A stretch of 15,205 bases of DNA from JAJPJX01 sp964568355. Its GTDB lineage: Bacteria > Acidobacteriota > Terriglobia > Bryobacterales > Bryobacteraceae. Positions 7,287 through 13,924 of this stretch are shown piece by piece. The notes below the pieces were generated by a model. It saw only the letters and a list, made by a program, of their open reading frames with translations, did no database searches and had not been told where the DNA came from. A program made the position numbers and the translations under genes. Location of the stretch: contig CAZMRK010000465.1 in NCBI GenBank assembly GCA_964568355.1, forward strand, positions 1 through 15,205, read 5' to 3'. Position 1 is the stretch's first letter. Every line of letters begins with the position of its first letter.

Positions 7287-8594
7287 TCAGGCGCTGGCGC
7301 GGCCCTTGGGACTGGCCGGTAAAACGATCGCCTCGGCGGAGGGCGCCATGGCCGGGGCAATCCGGATCCGCCGGTCCAGGCGTGAAGCCAGCAGCGCCGC
7401 CCGGGCCTTCTCATACTGCGGGGTGCCGGGTTTGGCATCGACCGGTTCGAGTTCCGCCGCCGGGATCTCCTGCACCAACGGGATGTATTTCTGGAGATAG
7501 TTCCGGATCCGCTCCTGTACCAGCCGCTGCGTGGAGCGATAGAGCAGAAACAGGATCTCGTCTGATCTGGCTGAAGAAAGCACCTGGTAGACCAGCGAGG
7601 GTTTCCGCAGCCGAGCCGATTTGAGCGCGGTTTCGAGCTTGCGCACCCGTGTCTCCAGTTTTTGCCACAACTCCAGGTCGGACTTGGACATCTGGGTGGC
7701 CTTGATCAGCGCGCTCCGTTCCCGGGGGGTTAATTTTTCCATCAGGGCGTACAGGAACGGCCCCAACCGGTCCACCGGCATACCAACGGGAAACAGGCGG
7801 GCGGCTCGCTCCAAACGGGTAAATCCGGTAGCGTTCAGCTTGGCTCCGGTGAGGGCGGGCGAGATGGCCGCCAGCAGCCCATCCTGTTCCAGAGCCTGCA
7901 AGATCTCTCCGCTGTTGGGGTCCGCCCCGATCTGCTTCAGTTCCTCCAGCAATGCCTGCGGAGAGACATAAGACTGATAGCCCGCCTGCCGGGCGTTGTC
8001 GTAATAGCTTGCCGTGCGCGGCTCCGCGGTGAAGCCCAGCCGCACCCGCAGCCGCACCAAGCGGTAGAGGCGTACCGGATCGTCGGAGAACGCGGCGGAG
8101 TGGAGCATCCGCAGCTCCCGGCGCTCCAGGTCGGCCAAGCCGTTGGCCGGATCGAGCAGCAGGCCGCGCGAAGCCCGGTTGAGCGAGAGGGCGATGGCGT
8201 TGACGGAGAAATCCCGGCCGCGGAGGTCCTCCTGGATCGTTGCCGGCGTCACTTTGGGCCTGGAGCCCAGGCGCGGGTACTTCTCCACGCGGGACATCGA
8301 GATCTGCGCGGTCACGCCGCCCGGAAATACGAGCTCCGCCAGGCGCCGGTCTTCGTCCAGGGAGAGCATACGAACGCCCGGACGGGCCGCCAGGTCTTTG
8401 GCGATCTTGAGGGCATTGCCCTCGACACTGAAATCCAGGTCCCGCACCTGGAAGCCACCCAGCACGTCGCGCATGGCGCCGCCGGTCAGAAAGACATTCA
8501 CCCTGGCCAGGGCGGCGGCCATCTGGACCTCCGCCACCACCTGGTTCTGATCAGAACTCAGGTGGTTCTCCAGCATGAACATGTAGTCGCTCAT
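7287..8594 (-). CDS. Class II CCA-adding enzyme / poly(A) polymerase family nucleotidyltransferase
   Basis: This 435-residue enzyme should add nucleotides to tRNA 3' ends. The nucleotidyltransferase core is clear: FLTGGAMRDVL (35-45), metal-binding D52-L-D54 in VRDLDFSVEG, RDFSVNAIAL (127-136, motif B), LLDPANGLADL (146-156, motif C) and DDPVRLYRLVR (171-181, the amino-acid template motif, usually EDxxR). The first template residue is thus Asp in place of Glu. The wording DLDFSVEGNA recalls the DLDxVVEGDA form found in some specialised A-adding or CC-adding enzymes, so full CCA addition is not certain. After about residue 250 the protein is helical, with no recognisable HD phosphohydrolase motif. 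The start has no clear Shine-Dalgarno; in-frame ATGs at codons 5 and 7 are alternatives. It lies 42 bp downstream of the xerD-like gene on the same strand, a probable two-gene operon. Confidence 0.88.
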   Translation of the reverse strand: MSDYMFMLENHLSSDQNQVVAEVQMAAALARVNVFLTGGAMRDVLGGFQVRDLDFSVEGNALKIAKDLAARPGVRMLSLDEDRRLAELVFPGGVTAQISMSRVEKYPRLGSRPKVTPATIQEDLRGRDFSVNAIALSLNRASRGLLLDPANGLADLERRELRMLHSAAFSDDPVRLYRLVRLRVRLGFTAEPRTASYYDNARQAGYQSYVSPQALLEELKQIGADPNSGEILQALEQDGLLAAISPALTGAKLNATGFTRLERAARLFPVGMPVDRLGPFLYALMEKLTPRERSALIKATQMSKSDLELWQKLETRVRKLETALKSARLRKPSLVYQVLSSARSDEILFLLYRSTQRLVQERIRNYLQKYIPLVQEIPAAELEPVDAKPGTPQYEKARAALLASRLDRRIRIAPAMAPSAEAIVLPASPKGRASA

Positions 8595-8636
8595 GACGTT
8601 ACTCTCGGCTACAAGATGTTCGCCCGACCACCCGAG

Positions 8637-9557
8637 TCAGGCACGGGGATGATGCGCATCCACCGTTTTACGAAGCCTCGACCGCATTACGTGCGTGTAG
8701 ATCTGCGTGGTCGAGATATCGGCGTGTCCCAGCATCGTCTGGACACTCCGCAGGTCCGCGCCCCCCTCCAGCAGATGGGTGGCGAAGCTATGGCGAATGA
8801 CGTGGGGAGTCAGATTATGGAAAATCCCCACTTTCCGGCCATATCCCCCCAGCAATTTCCAGAACGCCTGCCGGGTGAGGCATCCTCCCCTGGCTGTCAC
8901 GAACAGAAAACGGCTGGGACGCCCTTTGAGCAGGTTGGCGCGCCCACCGGACAGCCACTGCTGGACCGCAGCCAGGGCATGCTTTCCCACCGGGATAAGC
9001 CGTTGCTTGTTGCCTTTCCCCGTGGTGCGCAGGATTCCCATCTGCGGGTTCAGATCGGCAATCGCCACGCGACAAAGCTCGGAGACCCGCAACCCGGTGG
9101 CATAGAGCAGATGCAGCATGGCCCGGTCCCGCATCCCGGTAGGACGAGAGGGATCCGGGGCGTCCAGCAACCGGTCGATCTCTTCCTGGTTGAGGAATTT
9201 GGGGATCGTCTGCCACTGGCGCGGTGCGCCCAAATGCTCCGTGGGGTTGCTCGCGATCCTTCCTTCTCGCAATAAGAATGTATGAAAATTACGGAGCGTA
9301 GAAAGATGGCGGGCAATCGAGCGGCTGTTGAGGCCGGTCCGGTACAGAAAATCGAGGTAACGGCGAATGCGATCCGCTCCCTCTCCCGCATCCGGGGATT
9401 CGCAAAATTCGCGGAATTTCTCCAGATCGTGGCCGTACGATGCCAGGGAATTTGCGGCTAAACCCTTCTCCAGCCTACAGAAAGCCAGGTAAGCCGAAAT
9501 TTCGCCGGCAAGCGACTCCACACCTTCAGCGGCCGCGGCGGTCATCGAGCCAATCAT
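8637..9557 (-). CDS. xerD: Tyrosine recombinase, XerC/XerD type
   Basis: With this start the protein has 306 residues, the usual Xer length. The N-terminal SAM-like core-binding domain (about 16-105) begins LAGEISAYLAFCRLEKGLA. The catalytic domain holds all six expected residues: R157 (ATGLRVSEL), K181 (TGKGNKQ), H252 and R255 (HVIRHSF), H278 (LGHADIS) and nucleophile Y287 (TTQIYTHV). It ends in HHPRA, the tail typical of chromosomal Xer proteins that resolve chromosome dimers at dif. Nothing nearby (no integrase attachment site, no phage genes) suggests an element-borne integrase. The start at 9557 or the in-frame ATG at 9545 is preferred; a further upstream start at 9737 would run antisense through the neighbouring gene. 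No Shine-Dalgarno is visible at either start. XerC and XerD cannot be told apart confidently by eye. The CCA-family gene follows 42 bp downstream. Confidence 0.92.
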   Translation of the reverse strand: MIGSMTAAAAEGVESLAGEISAYLAFCRLEKGLAANSLASYGHDLEKFREFCESPDAGEGADRIRRYLDFLYRTGLNSRSIARHLSTLRNFHTFLLREGRIASNPTEHLGAPRQWQTIPKFLNQEEIDRLLDAPDPSRPTGMRDRAMLHLLYATGLRVSELCRVAIADLNPQMGILRTTGKGNKQRLIPVGKHALAAVQQWLSGGRANLLKGRPSRFLFVTARGGCLTRQAFWKLLGGYGRKVGIFHNLTPHVIRHSFATHLLEGGADLRSVQTMLGHADISTTQIYTHVMRSRLRKTVDAHHPRA

Positions 9558-9591
9558 ACAATATCTTGCGTTGGTATTTAAACAATGTTTG

Positions 9592-9597
9592 TATAAT
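9592..9597 (+). promoter_or_regulatory. Perfect TATAAT -10 box for the hypothetical gene at 9607
   Basis: TATAAT is identical to the sigma-70 -10 consensus and sits in a short AT-rich island between the divergent xerD-like gene and the hypothetical gene. TTGGTA at 9571-9576 is a possible -35 with a short 15-bp spacer. Initiation would fall at about 9604, just before the TTG codon at 9607, implying a leaderless or nearly leaderless transcript. Promoter elements for the opposite strand are less clear (GATATT at 9560-9565 on the minus strand is one candidate). Confidence 0.5.
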
Positions 9598-9606
9598 GGG
9601 GACGGT

Positions 9607-10095
9607 TTGGCCGGTTCTACCAGCAAAAAAGTTCGCATTACCCGCTTTGATCGCGAGCCGTTACTCGGGTATGTGCATCCGCAAACGTACCTCCGTACAA
9701 ATGGTGTGGAACTGCTCACGCAGGACGGGGGGTTCACGGTAGTCCCCTATGAAGAAGTGAAGGCGGTCTGTTTTGTCCGCGATTTTGAGGCCCCGGAGCA
9801 GCCGTCGGAGCGCAAGACGTTCCACACCCGGCCCAAAATGGACGGTCTGTGGGTACGGGTGCGCTTTCGCGACGGAGAGGTTATGGATGGAATCCTCTCT
9901 AACAATCTGCTTCTGCTGGATGCCCACGGCTTTTCTCTGACCCCGCCGGATCCGACTTCCAACAATCAGCGGCTGTTTCTGCCCCGGCTGGCGTTGAACG
10001 AATTTCAGGTCTTGGGGGTCGTAGGGAGCCCGCTACGCCGGCCTAGACAGCCCAAACCGGTGGCGGAGGCCCAGATCGGCCTGTTCGAGGAGTGA
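9607..10095 (+). CDS. Conserved-looking hypothetical protein with two small beta-rich modules
   Basis: I cannot give this 162-residue protein a function. It has no signal peptide and no membrane segment. It reads as two beta-strand-rich modules. The first is about residues 7-55 (KKVRITRFDREPLLGYV, then VVPYEEVKAVCFVRDF). The second is about 80-147 (LWVRVRFRDGEVMDGIL, then SNNQRLFLP and EFQVLGVVG). The pattern of FRDGE, a small-barrel-like turn, then SNN with arginine recalls uncharacterised domains of Acidobacteria, from memory only. The C-terminal tail (LRRPRQPKPVAEAQIGLFEE) is polar and likely flexible. No in-frame ATG occurs before about codon 78, so a TTG start is needed. 9607 is chosen because a perfect TATAAT box lies just upstream; TTG at 9571 or 9589 would require transcription from further upstream. 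Coding character is supported by the sensible strand pattern and GC-rich third positions. Confidence 0.72.
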   Translation: MAGSTSKKVRITRFDREPLLGYVHPQTYLRTNGVELLTQDGGFTVVPYEEVKAVCFVRDFEAPEQPSERKTFHTRPKMDGLWVRVRFRDGEVMDGILSNNLLLLDAHGFSLTPPDPTSNNQRLFLPRLALNEFQVLGVVGSPLRRPRQPKPVAEAQIGLFEE

Positions 10096-10144
10096 GGAGG
10101 GATGTCGGGCGCAGACCGCTCCCTTACAGTTGCGGCCCGGTAAA

Positions 10145-10708
10145 CTAAGAAATCACTGGGACCGAGCCCAGCGAGATTCCGGCGAGATCGACCCAGCGAT
10201 TATCGGTCGTATTCTGGACGAAGACCGCCCGCTCGGCCCGAAACGTTCGCTCTCCGGGGAACGCCGCCCATCGCCGTTTCGCCCGTTCCAGCAGAGCGTC
10301 CACCTGGCCGGGCGGAATCTCCTGCGCCACGGTGATGTGGGGATGGTAGACGAACGGCTCGTCGTAGGCCAGGCCGTCCCGGTTCAGCAATCCGTGCATG
10401 CTCCGGAACTCCTCACTTCCCCGCCCCACGTTGATATAAATGACGTTGGTCATCGGGAAGATCTGGATATCGGCGGCATCCACCTCAAACGGCTCGAACT
10501 CCTCAGCGGCCAGACGAGCCTGTTCGTAAGCGACGTTGACGTCCACGGAAAGCGGCCGTGGGGGGAGGACACTGACGTGGGCATGCGGATTGCAGCCGGG
10601 AACCAGGTCCCGGCGCAGATCATCCAGGAACTTACCTAACGGATCCGGGATGTAAATGACCAGGGCAAAAACATTTAGTCCCTTCCCCGGCGCTACTGTC
10701 CGGGGCAT
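10145..10708 (-). CDS. 2H phosphoesterase superfamily protein (2'-5' RNA ligase / LigT-like)
   Basis: The 187-residue protein carries both histidine motifs of the 2H phosphoesterase superfamily: H44-V-S46 in NPHAHVSVLPP and H124-I-T126 in YHPHITVAQE, about 80 residues apart as expected. Each motif is preceded by another histidine (H42, H122). Members hydrolyse or ligate 2'-5' or cyclic phosphodiester bonds in RNA or nucleotides; which of these applies here cannot be told. It is cytoplasmic, with no signal peptide. I prefer the start at 10708 because LNVFALVIYIPDP then lies near the N-terminus as in relatives; ATG at 10732 (upstream of a palindrome) and at 10798 are longer alternatives, none with a convincing Shine-Dalgarno. 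Its stop faces that of the hypothetical gene across 49 bp, and it is divergent from the M3 peptidase gene. Confidence 0.85.
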   Translation of the reverse strand: MPRTVAPGKGLNVFALVIYIPDPLGKFLDDLRRDLVPGCNPHAHVSVLPPRPLSVDVNVAYEQARLAAEEFEPFEVDAADIQIFPMTNVIYINVGRGSEEFRSMHGLLNRDGLAYDEPFVYHPHITVAQEIPPGQVDALLERAKRRWAAFPGERTFRAERAVFVQNTTDNRWVDLAGISLGSVPVIS

Positions 10709-10711
10709 CCC

Positions 10712-10725
10712 GTTCGAATTCGAAC
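10712..10725. promoter_or_regulatory. 14-bp perfect palindrome before the LigT-like start
   Basis: GTTCGAATTCGAAC is its own reverse complement and lies three bases upstream of the preferred ATG of the 2H phosphoesterase gene, in the region divergent from the M3 peptidase gene. The site could be an operator for a dimeric regulator overlapping the translation or transcription start. If the longer start at 10732 is real, the palindrome is coding and may be coincidental. Confidence 0.3.
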
Positions 10726-10778
10726 AACCCATGCTAATTCCATTGCCAAGGAAATCGTAACACGATCCTGCGCTCCGA

Positions 10779-10790
10779 GGGGCCGGCCCC
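10779..10790. repeat. GC-only 12-bp palindrome in the LigT/M3 intergenic region
   Basis: GGGGCCGGCCCC is a perfect palindrome 42 bases upstream of the M3 peptidase start. It has no loop and no following T-run, so it is not a classical terminator. In a GC-rich genome it may be chance; a regulatory role is possible but unsupported. Confidence 0.25.
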
Positions 10791-10832
10791 GCGTTCAACC
10801 CAGGCGACTCCTGTTAACCTCAAAAGAAGAAT

Positions 10833-12872
10833 ATGCCTTCTGAGAGCCAACCGAACCCCCTGCTGAACCATCAGTTCCGCATCCCCTTTGACCAGATCCA
10901 GGCCAGCGACGTGGAGCCCGCCATTCAACAACTGCTGCGGGAAACACGCTCCCGACTGGAGACGCTTGCCAGCGATCCGGAACCGCGGACGTTCGAAAAC
11001 ACCCTGAGCCGGCTCGATGAATTGACCGAGCACCTTGACTATACCATGGGAATCGTCAAACATCTGGAGTCGGTTGCGACCACTCCGGAGATGCGCGAGG
11101 CCTACAATAAGGTGCAACCGGAGGTCAGCGCGTTTTATTCCAGCATCCCGCTCCATGCGGGGCTCTGGAAGGCCATTCAGAGCTACGCCGCGACGCCCGA
11201 AGCGGCGGCCCTGACCGGAACCCGCAAACGCTTTCTTACGAAGACGATCGACAGCTTCCGGCGGCACGGAGCGGAATTGGATCCGGCCGGCAAAGCCAAA
11301 ATGGAAGCGATCGACGTGGAACTGGCGCAGCTCACCACGAAGTTCGCCCAGAATACGCTGGATGCCACGAACGCTTTCGATCTAGTACTCACAAACGACA
11401 GCAAGCTGGCCGGGTTGCCGCCCAGCGCCGTGGAGGCTGCCCGCCAGAGCGCGATCCTCAAGGGACTGGAGGGCTGGCGATTCACCCTACAGGCGCCGAG
11501 CTATACCGCGGTGATGACCTACCTGGACGACGCGGAGATCCGGCATCAGTTCTACCATGCCTACGCGGTTCGGGCCTCTTCGGGCCAGTGGGATAACCGC
11601 CCGGCGCTCCGCCGGATTCTGGAACTGCGGCGCGCCAAAGCGGCGCTGCTGGGTTTCCAGAACTTTGCCGACCTGGTGCTGCACGACCGGATGGCTCACA
11701 CCGGAGCGCGCGCGCAGGAGTTCCTGCGGGATCTGAAGGCCAAGACGGTCACCCACTTTGCCCGGGAAAACCGGGAGCTTCTGGAGTTCCGCCGCAGCAT
11801 CGAAGGCTCCGCGGCTCCGGAGCTAGAGCCCTGGGATGTCAGCTACTACGCCGAAAAACAGCGGGCGGCTCTCTACGCCTTCGATGAAGAAGCGCTGCGG
11901 CCCTACTTCCCTCTGGACCGCGTAGTCGCCGGCATGTTCGAGATTGTTGAAAAACTCTACGGCATCCAGGTGAGGGAAGAAGCCGGCGTGCCCGCCTGGG
12001 ACCCCCAAGTCCGTTACTATGCGATCTACGATCGCGACAAGCTGTTTCTGGGCGGGTTCTATGCCGATTGGTATCCCCGGGAGAACAAGCGCGGCGGCGC
12101 CTGGATGGATGCCTTCATCACCGGCTACCCCGCCGCCAGGAAACCGCACCTGGGACTGATTTGCGGCAACCTGACGCCGCCGGTGGGCACCAAGCCGGCC
12201 CTGCTTACGCATCGCGAGGTGGAGACAATTTTCCACGAGTTCGGTCACCTGCTGCATCATCTGCTCAGCCGGGTGGAGGTGCGCAGCCTGGCGGGAACGA
12301 ATGTGGCCTGGGACTTTGTAGAGCTGCCGTCCCAGATCATGGAGAACTGGTGCTGGGAGCGGGAAGCGCTGGACCTGTTTGCGCGGCACTACCAGACCGG
12401 CGAGCCCATTCCGGAAGATCTCTACCAGAAGATGCGGCGGGCGCGTACGTTCCGAGCGGCTAACGCTCAGATGAGGCAGCTCGGCTTCGGCTTCGTCGAC
12501 CTGGCACTGCACATCGATTATGCGCCGGAAGGCGATGGCGACATCATCGACTACACGCGCGCCATCCTCCAGGAATTTTCCCCGGCGAAGCTTCCGGCGG
12601 ACCATGCCATGGTCGCGGCCTTTACCCATCTATTCGCCGATCCGGTAGGCTATGGCGCCGGCTACTACTCCTACAAGTGGGCGGAGGTGCTGGACGCCGA
12701 CGCTTTCACGCAATTCCAGACGGCAGGCATCTTCAGTCCGGAGGTTGGCGGCTCTTTCCGTCAGTCGATCCTGGAGCGCGGCGACAGCGAAGACCCGGCG
12801 GACCTCTATCGTCATTTCATGGGCCGCGATCCGGATCCGAACGCCCTGCTGGCGCGCTCCGGGCTGCTATAA
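10833..12872 (+). CDS. M3 family zinc oligopeptidase (oligopeptidase A / Dcp type)
   Basis: This 679-residue metallopeptidase would cut short peptides in the cytoplasm, since no signal peptide is present. The zinc site is H468-E-F-G-H472, and the third ligand is E497 in DFVELPSQIMENW, 25 residues after the second His, the M3A spacing. Upstream lies GLICGNLTPPVGTKPALLTHREVETIF and near the C-terminus GYGAGYYSYKWAEVLDAD (606-623), which supplies the substrate-contacting tyrosines, then the GR-x-P-like closing motif MGRDPDPNALLARSGLL. All catalytic elements look intact. The N-terminal helical part (about 15-250) begins NPLLNHQFRIPFDQI, as in oligopeptidase A. The ATG has only a weak purine-rich AAGAAGA before it (10824-10830). 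It is divergent from the LigT-like gene and is followed by a hairpin at 12908-12931. A probable housekeeping enzyme of peptide turnover. Confidence 0.95.
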   Translation: MPSESQPNPLLNHQFRIPFDQIQASDVEPAIQQLLRETRSRLETLASDPEPRTFENTLSRLDELTEHLDYTMGIVKHLESVATTPEMREAYNKVQPEVSAFYSSIPLHAGLWKAIQSYAATPEAAALTGTRKRFLTKTIDSFRRHGAELDPAGKAKMEAIDVELAQLTTKFAQNTLDATNAFDLVLTNDSKLAGLPPSAVEAARQSAILKGLEGWRFTLQAPSYTAVMTYLDDAEIRHQFYHAYAVRASSGQWDNRPALRRILELRRAKAALLGFQNFADLVLHDRMAHTGARAQEFLRDLKAKTVTHFARENRELLEFRRSIEGSAAPELEPWDVSYYAEKQRAALYAFDEEALRPYFPLDRVVAGMFEIVEKLYGIQVREEAGVPAWDPQVRYYAIYDRDKLFLGGFYADWYPRENKRGGAWMDAFITGYPAARKPHLGLICGNLTPPVGTKPALLTHREVETIFHEFGHLLHHLLSRVEVRSLAGTNVAWDFVELPSQIMENWCWEREALDLFARHYQTGEPIPEDLYQKMRRARTFRAANAQMRQLGFGFVDLALHIDYAPEGDGDIIDYTRAILQEFSPAKLPADHAMVAAFTHLFADPVGYGAGYYSYKWAEVLDADAFTQFQTAGIFSPEVGGSFRQSILERGDSEDPADLYRHFMGRDPDPNALLARSGLL

Positions 12873-12907
12873 GCGCCGCCGCAGGAGCGACTGGTGGCAG
12901 GACAGCC

Positions 12908-12931
12908 GGGGTGGTGGTTTTCGGCCACCCC
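12908..12931 (+). terminator. Strong hairpin after the M3 peptidase gene, possible terminator
   Basis: GGGGTGG (12908-12914) pairs perfectly with CCACCCC (12925-12931) around a 10-base loop, 35 bases after the peptidase stop. There is no T-tract behind the stem, so intrinsic termination would be unconventional; the hairpin could instead block 3' exonucleases. The remaining sequence up to 13046 holds no gene that I can see. Confidence 0.4.
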
Positions 12932-13046
12932 CGCGAGCCGTAGCCATCATGTAAGCTACACAAACATAAGTGGTTCCAGTTTGGCAAGGCAGTTGTATTA
13001 GGGAAAGGGCAGCCGGTAGAGAAGAGCCGGCACGGAGGAAAAGAAA

Positions 13047-13340
13047 ATGAGAGCATTTCTTTTGAGCGCTGTTTTCGCCCTTGCGACCCTGGTACCGGCG
13101 GCCCCTGCCGCGGCGGTGTATGTCCGCGTCGGACCGCCTCGTCCGGTTCGGGAAGTGATCGTGGCCCGGCCGAGTCCGCGGCATGTCTGGATTCCCGGTT
13201 ACTACGCCTGGAACGGCGGCCGCTACAACTGGGTACGCGGCTACTGGGCGATGCCGCCCCGGCCGCGCGCGGTCTGGGTTCCCGGGTCCTGGGTCCATCG
13301 GCGCGGCGGGTACGTCTGGATCGCCGGATACTGGCGGTAA
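13047..13340 (+). CDS. Small secreted YXWGXW-repeat-like protein
   Basis: The 97-residue product has a clear signal peptide (residues 1-23, MRAFLLSAVFALATLVPAAP then AAA). The mature part contains two aromatic repeats: VWIPGYYAWNGGRYNWVRGYW (47-67) and VWVPGSWVHRRGGYVWIAGYW (76-96). Regularly spaced Trp, Tyr and Gly residues match the YXWGXW type of periplasmic or surface proteins, whose function is unknown; carbohydrate or envelope contact is only a guess. The start is secured by GGAGG at 13034-13038, eight bases upstream. The gene stands alone on the plus strand between the peptidase gene and a convergent PEP-CTERM gene. The sequence is strongly basic and tryptophan-rich, and coding is convincing despite its small size. 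Confidence 0.85.
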   Translation: MRAFLLSAVFALATLVPAAPAAAVYVRVGPPRPVREVIVARPSPRHVWIPGYYAWNGGRYNWVRGYWAMPPRPRAVWVPGSWVHRRGGYVWIAGYWR

Positions 13341-13358
13341 GCAGGAGCGGGTTCCGGC

Positions 13359-13372
13359 CGGGCCATCGCCCG
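13359..13372. terminator. Short hairpin between convergent genes
   Basis: CGGGC-CATC-GCCCG forms a 5-bp stem with a 4-base loop in the 32-bp gap between the convergent YXWGXW-like and PEP-CTERM stops. Its position fits a bidirectional terminator, but it is short and has no T-run on either side. Confidence 0.25.
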
Positions 13373-13855
13373 TCAGCGCCTGAGGCGCCGGCGGGCTCCG
13401 AGGATGGCAACCGCCGGAACCCCCAGCAGGAGGATGGTCGCCGGCTCGGGCGTGGGCGTTCCCGCCTGCAACGCGCTGCCGGTGATGTAAGTAGTCCCGA
13501 AGGTCTCCGCTACAAAGGCGAGCCGGTCTTCCCCAAGTGCGAGCTCGTAAAGGGTGAAATCCGGGCTGTCGGCTTTGATGAAATAGTCGGCGACGGAAGC
13601 GAAGTAGAAACCGTCGCTCCCCAGGTCCGGCAGCGACCAGGTGGCGGCGCCTCCTCCCGGGAGCAAAAAGCTGGCCGTAAACGAGGTCAGCTCCCCGGTC
13701 TCGATTCCTCCGCTGGCGTCCAGATCGTCGCCGGCAAAGTGGATGGTTAACGGGCCGCCTTCGTCCCACCCTGTCTGCCAGATATCGATGGTCGCGGCAG
13801 CGGTGTGCGAAACCGTGAGAGCGGCGAGAAACAAAATCGTCGTGAGCGTCTTCAT
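13373..13855 (-). CDS. PEP-CTERM sorting domain protein
   Basis: This 160-residue exported protein has an N-terminal signal peptide (MKTLTTILFLAALTVSHTAAA) and a C-terminal PEP-CTERM signal. The latter consists of P136-E137-P138, then a hydrophobic helix (ATILLLGVPAVAILGA, 139-154) and a basic tail RRRLRR. Proteins of this type are handled by an exosortase, typically in bacteria that make extracellular polysaccharide; no exosortase gene lies in the window. The mature part (about 22-133) is acidic and beta-rich, with no recognised domain. The start at 13855 is preferred over the longer one at 13918 because it puts the signal peptide at the N-terminus and has GAGGAA six bases upstream (13862-13867 in plus-strand numbering). 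The gene lies 69 bp downstream of the glucosidase-like gene on the same strand, so read-through or an operon is possible. Confidence 0.88.
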   Translation of the reverse strand: MKTLTTILFLAALTVSHTAAATIDIWQTGWDEGGPLTIHFAGDDLDASGGIETGELTSFTASFLLPGGGAATWSLPDLGSDGFYFASVADYFIKADSPDFTLYELALGEDRLAFVAETFGTTYITGSALQAGTPTPEPATILLLGVPAVAILGARRRLRR

Positions 13856-13924
13856 GCTGGATTCCTCATTTCCTGTTGTCTGAAGACCAACGCGGAAAAG
13901 GGAACCTATTCGGCTCACGGCCGG

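Noticed and set aside
8100..9275. 391-codon plus-strand open frame
   Set aside because: Antisense to the CCA-family and xerD-like genes, both of which show complete catalytic motifs.
8637..9557. Reading the recombinase as a phage or integron integrase
   Set aside because: Length, the HHPRA tail and the lack of attachment sites, cassette repeats or phage genes favour a chromosomal Xer protein.
9558..9737. N-terminal extension of the xerD-like gene to an ATG at 9737
   Set aside because: The extra 60 residues do not resemble Xer proteins and would overlap the divergent hypothetical gene and its TATAAT box.
10156..10171. CTGGG/CCCAG hairpin as terminator for the hypothetical gene
   Set aside because: The stem is only 5 bp, lies inside the end of the convergent LigT-like gene and has no T-run.
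12867..13769. 300-codon minus-strand open frame
   Set aside because: It covers the YXWGXW-like gene antisense and the PEP-CTERM gene in another frame; the product is Arg/Pro/Gly-rich without a domain.
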